DNA from: Armatimonadaceae bacterium
Lineage (GTDB): Bacteria; Armatimonadota; Armatimonadia; Armatimonadales; Armatimonadaceae
DNA: 36,420 bases
Direction of reading: 5' to 3'
Assembly: GCA_030447685.1 (NCBI GenBank)
Contig: JAUJOK010000052.1
Coordinates: 2,478 to 38,897 of the forward strand
The position numbers and the translations under genes are program-made. Every line of letters begins with the position of its first letter. Within the stretch, counting starts at the first letter, position 1. Of this stretch, positions 17,050 to 25,472 are shown in pieces. Below the pieces are notes generated by a model. That model saw nothing but the letters and a program-made list of their open reading frames with translations. It was not told where the DNA came from and made no database searches.

Positions 17050-17616
17050 ATGACTGAAGCGGGAAAGGTTTTAGACGAGGCATTAGCCCGTTTTGAGGAA
17101 CGTTTCTTCAACGGAGACGAAACGCCGCCCACGCCACTAAGCGTGTTTTTGGATGATCTTTTCCACATTGCTATCCGCTATGGCTCGGTCGAAGGTATTA
17201 CCCGGAAGGTAGAAGAAGAATGGGTGGTTGTCTTTACACTTCCCGGAGGTGCGGAACAGATAGTCAAGCCTTGTTATTGGTTCCGAGGTTTCCTGGCAAG
17301 CCTGGCCTTCACTGTGGCGGGAATAATATGGGATGAGGAGAAATCGCAGTACGTGCTGGAAGGGCTTCATTTTACGGAGGAGGAGGTCACTGCGGAGTTC
17401 CAGCGCCTGCGACTTATTCCAGAACTGCCCGACGACACAGCTTATGACATCAAGGCGCGGCGAAATCGCGTATTGCGCAGCCTCCAGGAATCACCACTTG
17501 GTGCAGAGCGGGCTAAGCACCACGAGGAACGTCAAATCAATCTTTACGGTTTCTCGGTCACTGTAGATTACTTCCTTGACGGAGACAATCAGTACCGCTT
17601 TACATTGAGACGATGA
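17050..17616 (+). CDS. Protein of unknown function in the lar gene group
   Basis: 188 residues, starting 6 bases after larB. Acidic and helical at the N-terminus, with beta-type stretches WVVVFTLPGG and SVTVDYFLDG near the ends and an EGLHFTEEEVTAEFQRL helix. No membrane segment, signal peptide or known motif is seen. The codon use is less GC-rich than in larB, so it may be a later insertion. Its stop overlaps the next start as ATGA. I do not recognise the family. Confidence 0.6.
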   Translation: MTEAGKVLDEALARFEERFFNGDETPPTPLSVFLDDLFHIAIRYGSVEGITRKVEEEWVVVFTLPGGAEQIVKPCYWFRGFLASLAFTVAGIIWDEEKSQYVLEGLHFTEEEVTAEFQRLRLIPELPDDTAYDIKARRNRVLRSLQESPLGAERAKHHEERQINLYGFSVTVDYFLDGDNQYRFTLRR

Positions 17617-17717
17617 ACGATAATCATTGGCCTTACCACTTTGTCATGCGGCGCTTGAACCCCGATGAGCCAAGACCATTGATCGCCCCCAGTTGATTGC
17701 AGAGAGGCTCGCCGAAT
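17613..17717 (+). pseudogene. Small protein, about 35 residues, frameshifted
   Basis: ATG 17613 overlaps the preceding stop (ATGA), so translation would be coupled. The frame reads HWPYHFVMRRLNPDEPRP and then, after one missing T near 17680, continues as DRPQLIAERLAE to TAG 17715-17717. The shifted halves are both coding-like. Function unknown. Confidence 0.4.
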
Positions 17718-17748
17718 AGCGACGGCAGAAGGAACACAATACCTTTTA

Positions 17749-18530
17749 ATGGCGCGCATGATTCTGCTGGGCACCGGGACGGGTGTGCCGGACGCCGACC
17801 GCGAAAACACGCACATGGTCTGGGACGGCAGCGGCCCCGGCGGACGCTGCTCATTGACGCGGGCGGCTCCACGTACCAGCGGCTGCTCAAGGCAGGATAG
17901 ACCGCAGATGCTCGGCGGTGTCCTGCTCACCCACAGCCACGCCGACCATATCAACGGTCTGCCGGTGCTGCTGTTCAGCCTGTTCCTGGCCGGGCGGCGC
18001 GAGGAACCGCTGCCTATCTACGGATTGGAACCGACGCTCGCGATTGCCCGTCGCATTGTTGAGGCGCTCAACTGGAGCAGTACGCCGCGCCGGTCACTTG
18101 ACGCCTATCAAGGCGGGCGACGAAGTGCCATTGCCCCGCGCAAACGGCTGGCGGATTCGCACGGCGCTGACGGAGCACAGCCGCCCCTGCCTCGCTCTGC
18201 GCTTCGAACACGCGAAAGACGGCACAGCCCTTACCTACACGTGCGATACCGCGCCCTGCGACGCCGTCACGGAACTGGCGCGCGGCGCGGAAGTTCTTAT
18301 TCACGAAGCGACGACGCCCGGACCGTTTCCCTCGCATACTTCGCCACGGCAGGCCGGGGAGATCGCGGCTCGGGCGGGCGCGAAGAAGTCTGGTGCTGGT
18401 GCATTTCAGCCCGCGCTGGACGATGCCGGAAGCGCAGGCGCTGGAAGAAGTGCGCGCGGGCGGCTTCACGGGGCAGGCGGAAATCGGGCAGGAATATCAG
18501 ATACTGGAAATCAAAGCGAACGCGGAATAG
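17749..18530 (+). pseudogene. MBL-fold hydrolase, ribonuclease Z-like (multiple frameshifts)
   Basis: The pieces in different frames assemble into one metallo-beta-lactamase-fold protein of about 260 residues: MARMILLGTGTGVPDADREN start, LLIDAGGSTYQRLL, THSHADH (zinc ligands) at about 17929-17949, ALTEHSRPCLALRFEH, YTCDTAPCDAV, LIHEATTPGPFPSHTSPRQAGEIAA and a final VHFSPRW. These are features of the RNase Z/ElaC and related hydrolase branch. At least four single-base indels (near 17845, 17900, 18085 and 18390) break the frame. It ends 19 bases before larC. Confidence 0.75.
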
Positions 18531-18549
18531 GGTACGATACAGGTCTGTT

Positions 18550-19829
18550 ATGAAAATTGCCTACTTTGATTGTTTTTCGGGAATCTCCGGTAGATATGAC
18601 CCTGGGCGCGCTGCTGGCCTGCGGCGCGGACGAGAACGCTTTCGGGACGCGCTGGCGAAACTGGGCGTGCCGGGATACAACCCGCATATCAAACGCCGCA
18701 AGGTTGAAGGGCTGATGACGACGGATGTGGACGTGGAACTGCTGGAAAACGATCAGGGCCACGGACGGCACCTTGCCGACATCGAAGCGATCTACCGGGA
18801 TTCCGACCTGTCCCCCTCCGTGCGCGAAAAGGCGCTGGCGATCTTTACGCGGCTGGCGGACGCCGAGGCGAAGGTTCACGGGACGACGCCGGACAAGATT
18901 CATTTTCACGAAGTCGGCGCGGTGGATGCCATCGTGGATATTACCGGCACCTGCATCCTGCTGGAGATGCTGGGGGTCGAGGCGGTCTGTTCCGCACCGC
19001 TGCCGCTGAGCCGGGGCTTCGTGGACTGCCAGCACGGGCGCATGCCGCTCCCGGCCCCGGCCACGGCGGAACTGCTGGTGGGCCTGCCGACCTATCCGGT
19101 GTCGGTAGGGGCGAACTGGTGACGCCGACCGGCGCGGCGATTGTGGCGACGCTTGCTGAGGGACGGGCGGGCGACCCGCCGCCGATGACGCCGCTGGCGG
19201 CGGGCTACGGGGCGGGAAAGAAGGATTTCGGAGCGCCGTTCCCCAATATTCTGCGCGTCTTTATCGCCGAGGCACAAAAGGTGCATACGGAGCAGACGGC
19301 CTCGAAAGAAGAAACGCCCACAACCGTCGCCGTGCTGGAAACCAATTTAGATGATGCGCCCGGCGAGGTGCTGGGGCATGTGCATGAGCGGCTTCTGGCG
19401 GCGGGCGCGCTGGATGTCTTCTTTGTACCCGCGCAGATGAAGAAGAACCGGCCCGGCACGTTAATGACCGTGCTGGCGGCCCCGCAGGACGCCGAAACGC
19501 TGTCCGATGTGGTCTTCGCAGAGACGGGGACATTCGGCGTGCGGCAGACCATGGCGCGGCGCTATTGTCTGGACCGGGCCTGGGAAACGGTGGCGACGCC
19601 GTATGGCGCGGTGCGGATCAAGGTGGGCAGCCGCAAAGGGCGCGAGGTGGCGGCGTCCCCGGAATTCGAGGACTGCCGGAGCGCGGCCCAGGCGCATGGC
19701 GTGGCGCTCAAAGAGGTTTATCGCGCGGCCCTTGCCGCGCGATATGGCGGCAGCGCGCCGGTTTTTTACGGTCTTATGTTACAAAATTTCCCGGAACCTG
19801 GTACAACACGCATACGTATGGGTAGTTGA
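18550..19829 (+). pseudogene. larC: LarC, nickel insertion enzyme (frameshifted)
   Basis: LarC inserts nickel into the pincer cofactor using CTP. The start MKIAYFDCFSGISG, the EAKVHGTTPDKIHFHEVGAV segment, SRGFVDCQHGRMPLPAPAT, VTPTGAAIVATL and the C-terminal LETNLDDAPGEVLG, MKKNRPG and EGTGLR-type regions are typical. Three indels break it: an extra A near 18593, a lost C near 18646 (which restores the frame) and a lost base near 19111. In some lactobacilli LarC is made by a programmed -1 frameshift between LarC1 and LarC2, and the third break lies near that boundary; the extra two breaks argue for error rather than recoding. No larA is in the window. Confidence 0.85.
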
Positions 19830-19938
19830 GGGGTAGTAGATTCTGATTTTGGCGGCGGCTCGCGAGCGTGCGTGGGCCGCTGCTCTCCGCGTCCCGGATC
19901 AAGCAAGTTCCGCCGGACAAGCGCGGAAGGAGTGTATC

Positions 19939-20852
19939 ATGGCAACAGCGGCAACAAAGAGCGACGGGGCAACAGCGGTCGTCGAAGAGTGGGGAACGGA
20001 AGAGCAGGCGGCACCGCCGGAGCCGCGCTCGGACGACTCTCCAGTCCTATATCAACCGGCTGACCCGGTGCAACCTGCTCACGCCCGACGAAGAGGTTCG
20101 TCTTGCGCGGCGCATCGCAAACGGCGATGGGCAGGCAAGGCGCGTCTGGTCGAATCGAACATGCGGCTTGTTGTCTCGATTGCCAAAGCCTATCGCTCGT
20201 CCGGTATCCCCTTGAAGATTTGATTCAGGAAGGCGCAATCGGCCTGATGACGGCGGCGGAGCGTTTCGACCCGAAGCGCGGCTACCGCTTTTCGACCTAT
20301 GCGACCCAGTGGATTCGGCAGGCCATTGGCCGCGCGGTGGACAACAAGGCCAAGTCCATTCGCCTGCCCGCGCATGTCTCCGAGTCGCTGCGCAAGCTGG
20401 ACAAGGCTCGCGCTGAGATGCGCCGCGAACTGGGCGAGGACCCGACGCCGGAGCAGTTGGCGGATCGCACCGGTATCTCGCACCGCAAGGTATCGAGCCT
20501 GCTGAACACGACGCAGGAGCCGATCTCGCTCGACATGCCCGTGGGCGATGAGGAAAACACCAGCCTGGGTTCGCTGCTGTACGATAAAACGTCGCCGGAC
20601 CCGCAGGAGGAGTTGATCGACGCTGAGATGCGCGAGGAGATCGATTCCATCCTGGCGACCCTCGACGACCGCGAGCAGCTTATCATGCGCAAGCGGTTCG
20701 GCTTCGATGGCGAGGATACCTATGTCCTCCAGCAGATCGGCGAGGAGCTGAATATCTCCCGCGAGCGCGTTCGCCAGATCGAGGCGCAGGCCCTTCGCAA
20801 GCTGCGCTCCGCAGCGCGCCGCCGCCGCCTGCGTGAGTACCTACAAGGGTAA
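19939..20852 (+). pseudogene. Primary-type sigma-70 factor (frameshifted)
   Basis: About 305 residues after correction. ATG 19939 follows GGAAGGAG (19924-19931). Region 1.2 ([24 protein letters not shown]), region 2 ([45 protein letters not shown] with the -10 recognition face), region 3 ([15 protein letters not shown]) and region 4 ([15 protein letters not shown]) are all present, so it reads as a group 1 or 2 sigma factor. It is broken by at least three single-base changes: near 20042, near 20140 and in TTG(G)AAGAT near 20213. A sigma factor of this class should not tolerate this, which points to sequence error. Confidence 0.85.
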
Positions 20853-20872
20853 AGCGCACAATAGATGGGATG

Positions 20873-20903
20873 AAAAAGGACACGGCAAACGCTGTGTCCT
20901 TTT
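20873..20903 (+). terminator. Rho-independent terminator of the sigma factor gene
   Basis: Stem AAAAAGGACACGGC (20873-20886), AAAC loop, and GCTGTGTCCTTTT (20891-20903) with one G-T pair. It starts 20 bases after the stop codon and ends in a T run. Confidence 0.88.
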
Positions 20904-20949
20904 CGCTTTCAGGTTTCCAGGGGTGCCCACGCTATGCTATTAAATTTGA

Positions 20950-21298
20950 GTGAAGGTATCGATCTACTGGACACCCTCATTCGAGGATGGCAAGTACCAA
21001 ACAACGATGGAGCCTACTGGATACCGCCCAGAGAAATGCTCCATGTCACAGTCCTTGTGGTTCCGTCGAAGGCAGGGCGCTTGACCATTCTCGCGTGGTC
21101 TTCACACTGGCCGGACAGCAATGTCGTCGTTACAAAGTTATCGGTGGTATACTTCGTTCTTTTCTGGCTGGCATAGCACACTCCATTGATGAAATGCGCT
21201 ATCCTGAACTGGCGGAGCGTGATCATCCCACCGCCGAGGAGATTGAGGCAGAGGCCAAGCGTCTGGGCATTGCCCCCTCCCTACCCGAAGTCATTTGA
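20950..21298 (+). pseudogene. Small protein of unknown function (frameshifted)
   Basis: The best reading starts at GTG 20950 with VSIYWTPSFEDGKYQTT and RPEKCSMSQSLWFRRRQGA, then shifts frame near 21080-21100 and continues FTLAGQQCRRYKVIGGILRS, DEMRYPELAERDHPTAEE and EAKRLGIAPSLPEVI to TGA 21296-21298. Both halves have normal composition and a charged, helical end. No family recognised. Confidence 0.4.
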
Positions 21299-21589
21299 TC
21301 CTCTCTGATCCCTTTGGCGACGATAAGCAAAAGGCTTTGCTCCAGGTTGCGCTAAACTGATTGCTGACCGTGAGGAGGAGCGAATCCGTCGCGGGTAGTA
21401 CGCGAAAACCCATACGGCTTTGAAACAGTGATTGAATATCAAGAGAGCACCGGGGAAAGCGTGTCGCTTTATGTCGAAACCTGCAACGGCATTCCAAAGA
21501 TTCGGGACATAGGGGACTTTAGCTTTCTCATTCGACGGCTTGATTTTTATGGAACCACACGTACCTACGCACCTGCTGCCAATCGATAG
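21295..21589 (+). pseudogene. Second small protein of unknown function (frameshifted)
   Basis: A TTG at 21295 overlaps the preceding stop. The reading DPFGDDKQKALLQVALN is followed, after indels near 21358 and 21392, by LIADREEERIRRG and then VVRENPYGFETVIEYQES ending at TAG 21587-21589. The last 65 codons are open and coding-like but have no usual start codon. It was probably a coupled partner of the preceding gene. Function unknown. Confidence 0.4.
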
Positions 21590-21767
21590 AGCAGTTTAAC
21601 CCTACGTTGCGCTCCTTTTTGCTCCGTTTGAACCAAATCCTTGCGTCCTCCTGGGTCTGCTGGCAGTGCGTGTTGGGCCTGTAAGAGCGTCCAGTATGAT
21701 GATCTTCCTATTGGTGCGATATAATCGCTTTGCTGAGTGATCCTCCCCTGATTTTTCGGACAGAGGA

Positions 21768-22051
21768 TTAAGCGGCTCTTAGCTGCGGTTGTCCTTTCAC
21801 ATAGCCGCAGGCTTTTCCGTGCCGACCGAGGCGCAGAATCTCCGCTATTTCGTCTAAGCTAAAGCCAACTCGCTTGCCTGGACGATAAACCCGAGCCGCT
21901 TTGCGTCTCCTTCGGAATAGACCCGGTATCCACTCTCCAAACGGGCAGCGGGCAAGAGGCCCAGCGTCTCGTAGTAGCGGAGCGTTCGGACGTTCAGGCC
22001 GAAGCGTTTGGCGAGTTCGCCAATCTTGAGGGTAGGTTGTTTCTCTCCCAC
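21768..22051 (-). pseudogene. MerR-family transcriptional regulator (frameshifted)
   Basis: GTG 22051 starts a MerR protein: KIGELAKRFGLNVRTLRYYETLGLLP is the winged-helix DNA-binding region, then ESGYRVYSEGDAKRLGFI. One lost G in TTGG(G)C near 21866 breaks the frame; the shifted frame continues SLDEIAEILRLGRHGKACGYV, the usual helix before the dimerisation coiled coil, then stops at 21768-21770 soon after. The C-terminal effector part that would carry metal ligands is missing or further shifted. The GKACGYV cysteine is the kind used for metals or thiols in this family. Lying next to an HMA protein, it would suit metal-responsive control. Confidence 0.7.
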
Positions 22052-22057
22052 GGATAC

Positions 22058-22089
22058 AGCGTACACCTTCCAGTCAGATAGAGAGTCAA
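22058..22089 (-). promoter_or_regulatory. MerR-type promoter with 20-bp spacer
   Basis: Reading the minus strand, TTGACT (22084-22089) and TACGCT (22058-22063) are separated by 20 bp, the over-long spacing that MerR proteins correct by twisting DNA. A loose dyad (ACTCTCTA and TGGAAGGT) lies in the spacer. The expected start point falls on or next to GTG 22051, so the merR message would be leaderless. Confidence 0.55.
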
Positions 22090-22106
22090 GGGCAAAAAAA
22101 GAAACT

Positions 22107-22264
22107 TTACGAGGCTTGTTCTGCCGCCTCCCGCTTCGCGCGCTCCAAAGCCAAAACAAGCCGCTGGGTGCACCTTGGGCGTGCTCTTCACCTTCTCGGA
22201 TGGCTTCATAGAGTCCGACCGTCATACGCAGGCAGGGGTGCACATAGCGCCAAGATTTCGCCAT
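22107..22264 (-). pseudogene. Small protein of about 52 residues, frameshifted
   Basis: From ATG 22264 it reads SWRYVHPCLRMTVGLYEAIREGEEHA, then after one indel near 22170 it continues RLVLALERAKREAAEQAS to TAA 22107-22109. Charged and helical, no family recognised. It lies between the merR promoter and the HMA gene on the same strand. Confidence 0.35.
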
Positions 22265-22319
22265 CGTTATCGGACACCCTGCCACACATCGTTAATCCTG
22301 CTCGCCACCTCTGCTCACC

Positions 22320-22357
22320 GCATCCGACCGAAGCTGAAGGAGCCTTCGGTCGGATGC
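22320..22357 (-). terminator. Strong 14-bp hairpin after the HMA gene, possible terminator
   Basis: A perfect inverted repeat GCATCCGACCGAAG (22320-22333) and its complement (22344-22357) with a 10-base loop, beginning 15 bases after the HMA stop. There is no T run on either side, so it may be an mRNA-stabilising or rho-assisted structure instead. Confidence 0.55.
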
Positions 22358-22372
22358 AGTGAGGCGCGTGTG

Positions 22373-23038
22373 CTACTGGCTGCCACCCGTGCCCGGAACG
22401 GAGGCTTTGAAGTCCGTGTTGTCCGTGATGGACTTCGCCAGCGCCTGTGGGCTGGTTTTAGCCGCGTCGAACGTGACCGCGACTTCCTGTTTCTTAACGT
22501 CCGCCTTCATCGATTTGTAGCCATCGACCTTGACCAAGGCCGCTTCCACCTTCGGTGGTCACCCGACCGGTCAGCTCATGCCCGTTACTTTGAGCGTGAC
22601 GGTCTGCAGCTTAGCCTCGGCAGGGGCGGCGGTGTTCTGACCCGTCTGCTTCATCGCGCCAAGGGGCTTGTAGCTTGTGACCTCGATCACCTGGCTGCCG
22701 GGGAAGACAGTGCCCCGGACCTCGACCTGCTTGCCGTGCAGGGCTTCGCCCTTGATCAGCGGCTCGGACCTGGCGTTCTCCAGGAACGTGTAGTACTTGC
22801 CGTTGCTTGTCTTCAGGGCGTGCTTATGGCCATAGACAGAGCACTGGGCGCTGGCCCCGTGTGCCTTTTTCAGGTCGCAGCCCAGGCACGCGAGCGTGCC
22901 TCGCATCGTGACCATCTTGGGCTTCTTCGCTCCAGCGGCCCCGCTTTGCGCCAGACTCGGCGCGGTGGCTGCCCCGGACAGAAGCCCGACGCTCAGAGCC
23001 AACAGACTCGTGAGCAGACTTCGACGGTAACGGTTCAT
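22373..23038 (-). CDS. Exported HMA-domain protein, candidate selenoprotein with two Sec residues
   Basis: 221 residues if two UGA codons are read through. AGAGGAGG precedes ATG 23038; residues 1-30 are a Sec signal peptide ending in Ala-Pro-Ser-Leu-Ala. Residues 45-130 form a first domain with ACLGC and a later Cys66. From about 146 the chain is a heavy-metal-associated domain: VTLKVTGMS, then UGA 22573-22571 (residue 156), Pro-Val-Gly, UGA 22561-22559 (residue 160), PPKVEAALVKVDGYKSMKAD and so on to TAG 22373-22375. The UGAs fall exactly on the two metal-binding cysteines of the C-P-x-G-C variant of this fold. It would be a periplasmic metal binder, perhaps for mercury or copper. The downstream HMA half has no other break, so readthrough is favoured over decay. 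Confidence 0.72.
22546..22558 (-). promoter_or_regulatory. SECIS-like stem-loop of the HMA gene
   Basis: On the minus strand CCACC-GAA-GGTGG forms a 5-bp perfect stem with a three-base loop starting with G. The loop begins 17 bases after the first UGA, within the range known for bacterial SECIS elements; it is only 5 bases after the second UGA, which the same element could serve. Confidence 0.5.
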
Positions 23039-23177
23039 GGAACCCTCCTCTGGTTGGATGACATGCGGCTGAGCGAACTCAGCCGCGGGTTGACGATCCG
23101 CCCGCGCCGATAGCAGCGCTGCGTAGTGCTGCTGGCGAGGCGGAGGAATTGCGCCGACGCCAGGTCGCCGCAGCACC

Positions 23178-24614
23178 CTACGGTGGCGGCAGCGGCGGCG
23201 GCACAACATCGATGCGCACACGAACCTCCTGGCGGCGGAACAGGCACACGCCGTTCACGTCCTCGCAAACGTTGTAGAGCGCGTAGCCGGACAGTGTTAC
23301 CGGTCCTGCGGGCGCGGACTTGGAGGCCTGCAGCTCCACGCTTGCCTGGCGCACCTCAGCGGAGGTTTCGGTGGGCGGGTTCGGCAGCTCGATAAGGCGC
23401 TGCTCGGTTTCCCAGCCCGGCGGCACGTTCAGCCAGACGCGCAGCGGCTCCGCCTCGTTGTTCCAGTGCGCTTTGCGGGCGGGACTGACGCGGAAGACCA
23501 GGTGCAGCCGCGTGGCCTCACCGGGTTTGACGCTGCCGGGAGCAAGCGCGGTTTCCATGCGTACAAAGCCACCCGCATCTCGCGTCACCTTCGCCTGCGG
23601 GTCAGGCTCGGCTGCCGGTGCGGCCCGCTTTTGCTCTTTCAGCGGGCTGGCGGTCTCCGCGCCGGTCGGCTCCACGGTGAGCGGAAGCGGCGTCTCACCC
23701 CGGGCACGGATGGCGGCGCGGGCCTCGTCCACCCAGTCGTAGAACGGGTAGGGCTTGTCCAGACGCGGGCCGTACTGCTGAATGCGCCGCCGCCAGATGT
23801 ACTGGTTCGGGTCCAGAGCCAGCGCTCTGCCCCAGGCATCCAGCGCAGCCTGGAAGTCGCCTTCTTGCCGGTCCGGCGAATCGTAGCGCATCCGGTAGGC
23901 GACACCGAGGCAGAAGTGGCTGACTCCCTCAGCAGGGCTGGCCTTCACCGCGTGCCGGTACGCCTCAAGCGCGCTCGCCTGCCCTTTCTTCGGGCCGAAA
24001 AGGAGCACAGCATCACCATACGCACGCCAACTTTCTGCCGAGTTCTTCGCCCGCGCCTCGGCGAGCAGGGTTGCCCTGTCCCGCGGCGAAGCGGCACCGG
24101 CATCCGGCAGGGAGGCCGGTTTGGGAAAGTCATGATCCAGGAATTCGCGTTCAAAGGTATCGGGATCGGGGTTCGTCAGCCGGACCACGCCCCACTCGTC
24201 AATAGCCGTGAGGACGGGAACCGCCGCCAGCCCGGTTCTGGTGATCGGGTCGTGGAGCATCGGCCAGTCAATCCGCTGCCACTGAAGCCACAACCGGCAG
24301 CGGTCCGGGTGCTGCTCCTGGGCCACGCCCACCACGGCCAGCCTTCCTTGCTTGATCCATTCTTTCGTCTTCTCATGCCACACGGGCACATGCCTGCGGC
24401 AGCCCGCTCACCAGGAGGCGAACTGAATGAGCAGCACCTTTTTGCCGCGAAACTGCGAAAGCGAATAGGTCTTTTTGTCGTCGAGCGATGGCAGCACGAT
24501 CTCGGGATGCACGTTTCCCACCTTTCTGCCGACCTGTGGCGCGGAAGCATCCGCGGACGGAGCGGCAGCCACCGTATGAAGTGCCAGACAGAGGCTGATC
24601 CAGGCTGTGGTCAT
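23178..24614 (-). CDS. Thioredoxin-fold (redoxin) protein with TPR and DsbD-like regions, candidate selenoprotein
   Basis: 478 residues if the UGA at 24410-24408 is read as selenocysteine. ATG 24614 overlaps the stop of the CRP/FNR gene (ATGA). Residues 1-22 are a signal peptide. The redoxin domain (about 30-180) has KVLLIQFASW, then Sec69-Ala-Gly-Cys72: a U-x-x-C site in place of the thioredoxin C-x-x-C after Trp. The frame is open without a break on both sides (QEQHPDR, VPVLTAIDEWG). About 190-300 is a TPR-like helical region (ALDAWGRALALDPNQ), and about 345-475 a DsbD-like beta domain with YNVCEDVNGVCLFRR (two cysteines). It should act outside the cytoplasm in thiol or selenol redox exchange. 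A stop at the UGA would leave a useless 68-residue stub. Confidence 0.75.
24383..24406 (-). promoter_or_regulatory. Possible SECIS stem-loop of the redoxin gene
   Basis: Directly after UGA 24410-24408 the minus strand can fold as CGGGC/GCCCG outside TGCC-GCA-GGCA, a 9-bp stem with a 3-base bulge and a loop starting with G. The apical loop is about 10 bases from the UGA, shorter than usual; an alternative fold places a loop at about 16 bases. It is less clear than the other two. Confidence 0.35.
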
Positions 24615-25387
24615 CTGATCTTTTCCCTGCTCACTTGCTCCCCCGTTTGCGCCGGCATATCCTGTGCTCCCGCTTCGTGACACCCCTTCGCCGATGCCGC
24701 AGCGCTGCTCTCCATAACGGCCTGCAGTCGGCCCATAGCCGGGATCGTCAGCCGCCCGCGCCCGACCACCAGCAGCCCCGCCCGGCTCCACTCCCCGAGA
24801 ACGCGCGACACCGTCTCGCGCGTCACCCCCGCCATCTGCGCCAGTTCCTCCTGGCGCGCCCGCAGCGTCACCGGCCCCTCTTTTAGGGGATCGGCGGCCT
24901 CGCGCGCCAGGTGCAGGATGACGGCACCCACGCGCCCGCGCACGTCCGGGCTGGCCAGCGCCTGGACATGGAGCTGCGTCCCGACCAGCCGCTTGGAAAG
25001 GAGCCGCAGCATCTGCCAGCCGAAGCCGGGTACGCTTTCTATCAGGCGGCGCAGCTCGTCCCGGTGCAGCGAAGCGACCATGCTGTCCTGAACCGCCTCG
25101 GCGCTGCAGGGATAGGGAATGCTCATGAACACGCCTGCCTCGCCCAGCACATGCCCCTCGGGCACGATCTCCAGCGTCCGGTCACCTTTGGACTCGTCCT
25201 CGCACCGCAGGCGGATCGCCCCATCCTGCACGATATGCAGGTGCTCGCACCGCTCCCCCTGCACGAAAAGCGTCTGGCCCGTGGCAAGGCAGCGGCGCTG
25301 CAGCCGCTCCTGCACGGCGCTGATCTGTTCCTCGCTCAATGAATCCAGAAGCCCGAGCCGCATCAAGAGCATTCGGTGCATCAACAT
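24611..25387 (-). CDS. CRP/FNR-family transcriptional regulator
   Basis: 258 residues from ATG 25387, behind GGGAGACGGAG. The N-terminal cyclic-nucleotide-binding-like beta roll spans about 15-125 (QTLFVQGERCEHLHIVQDGAIRL, GHVLGEAGVFM), followed by the dimerisation helix and a winged HTH at about 165-225 (RARQEELAQMAGVTRETVSRVLGEWSRAGL). The FNR iron-sulfur cysteine cluster is absent. It is the first gene of a minus-strand unit with the seleno-redoxin (ATGA overlap) and probably the HMA gene. It likely binds the palindrome at 25473-25504 and controls its own operon and the divergent gene. The C-terminal 30 residues are a loose, charged extension. Confidence 0.85.
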   Translation of the reverse strand: MLMHRMLLMRLGLLDSLSEEQISAVQERLQRRCLATGQTLFVQGERCEHLHIVQDGAIRLRCEDESKGDRTLEIVPEGHVLGEAGVFMSIPYPCSAEAVQDSMVASLHRDELRRLIESVPGFGWQMLRLLSKRLVGTQLHVQALASPDVRGRVGAVILHLAREAADPLKEGPVTLRARQEELAQMAGVTRETVSRVLGEWSRAGLLVVGRGRLTIPAMGRLQAVMESSAAASAKGCHEAGAQDMPAQTGEQVSREKIR

Positions 25388-25472
25388 CTCCGTCTCCCTG
25401 CCCCTTCCGGTTGCGGGCGCAGCGTTCCTGCCGCCCTCTGTCCTATCTTTCCCACCTTCTGCGAAAAAACAT

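Noticed and set aside
21740..21770. Insertion sequence end near the broken merR 3' end
   Set aside because: The sequence there loosely recalls an IS leader but has no inverted repeat, target duplication or transposase fragment that I can support.
22175..23113. 312-residue plus-strand open frame over the HMA gene
   Set aside because: It is antisense to a gene with a signal peptide, HMA motif and good ribosome site, and shows no protein family pattern.
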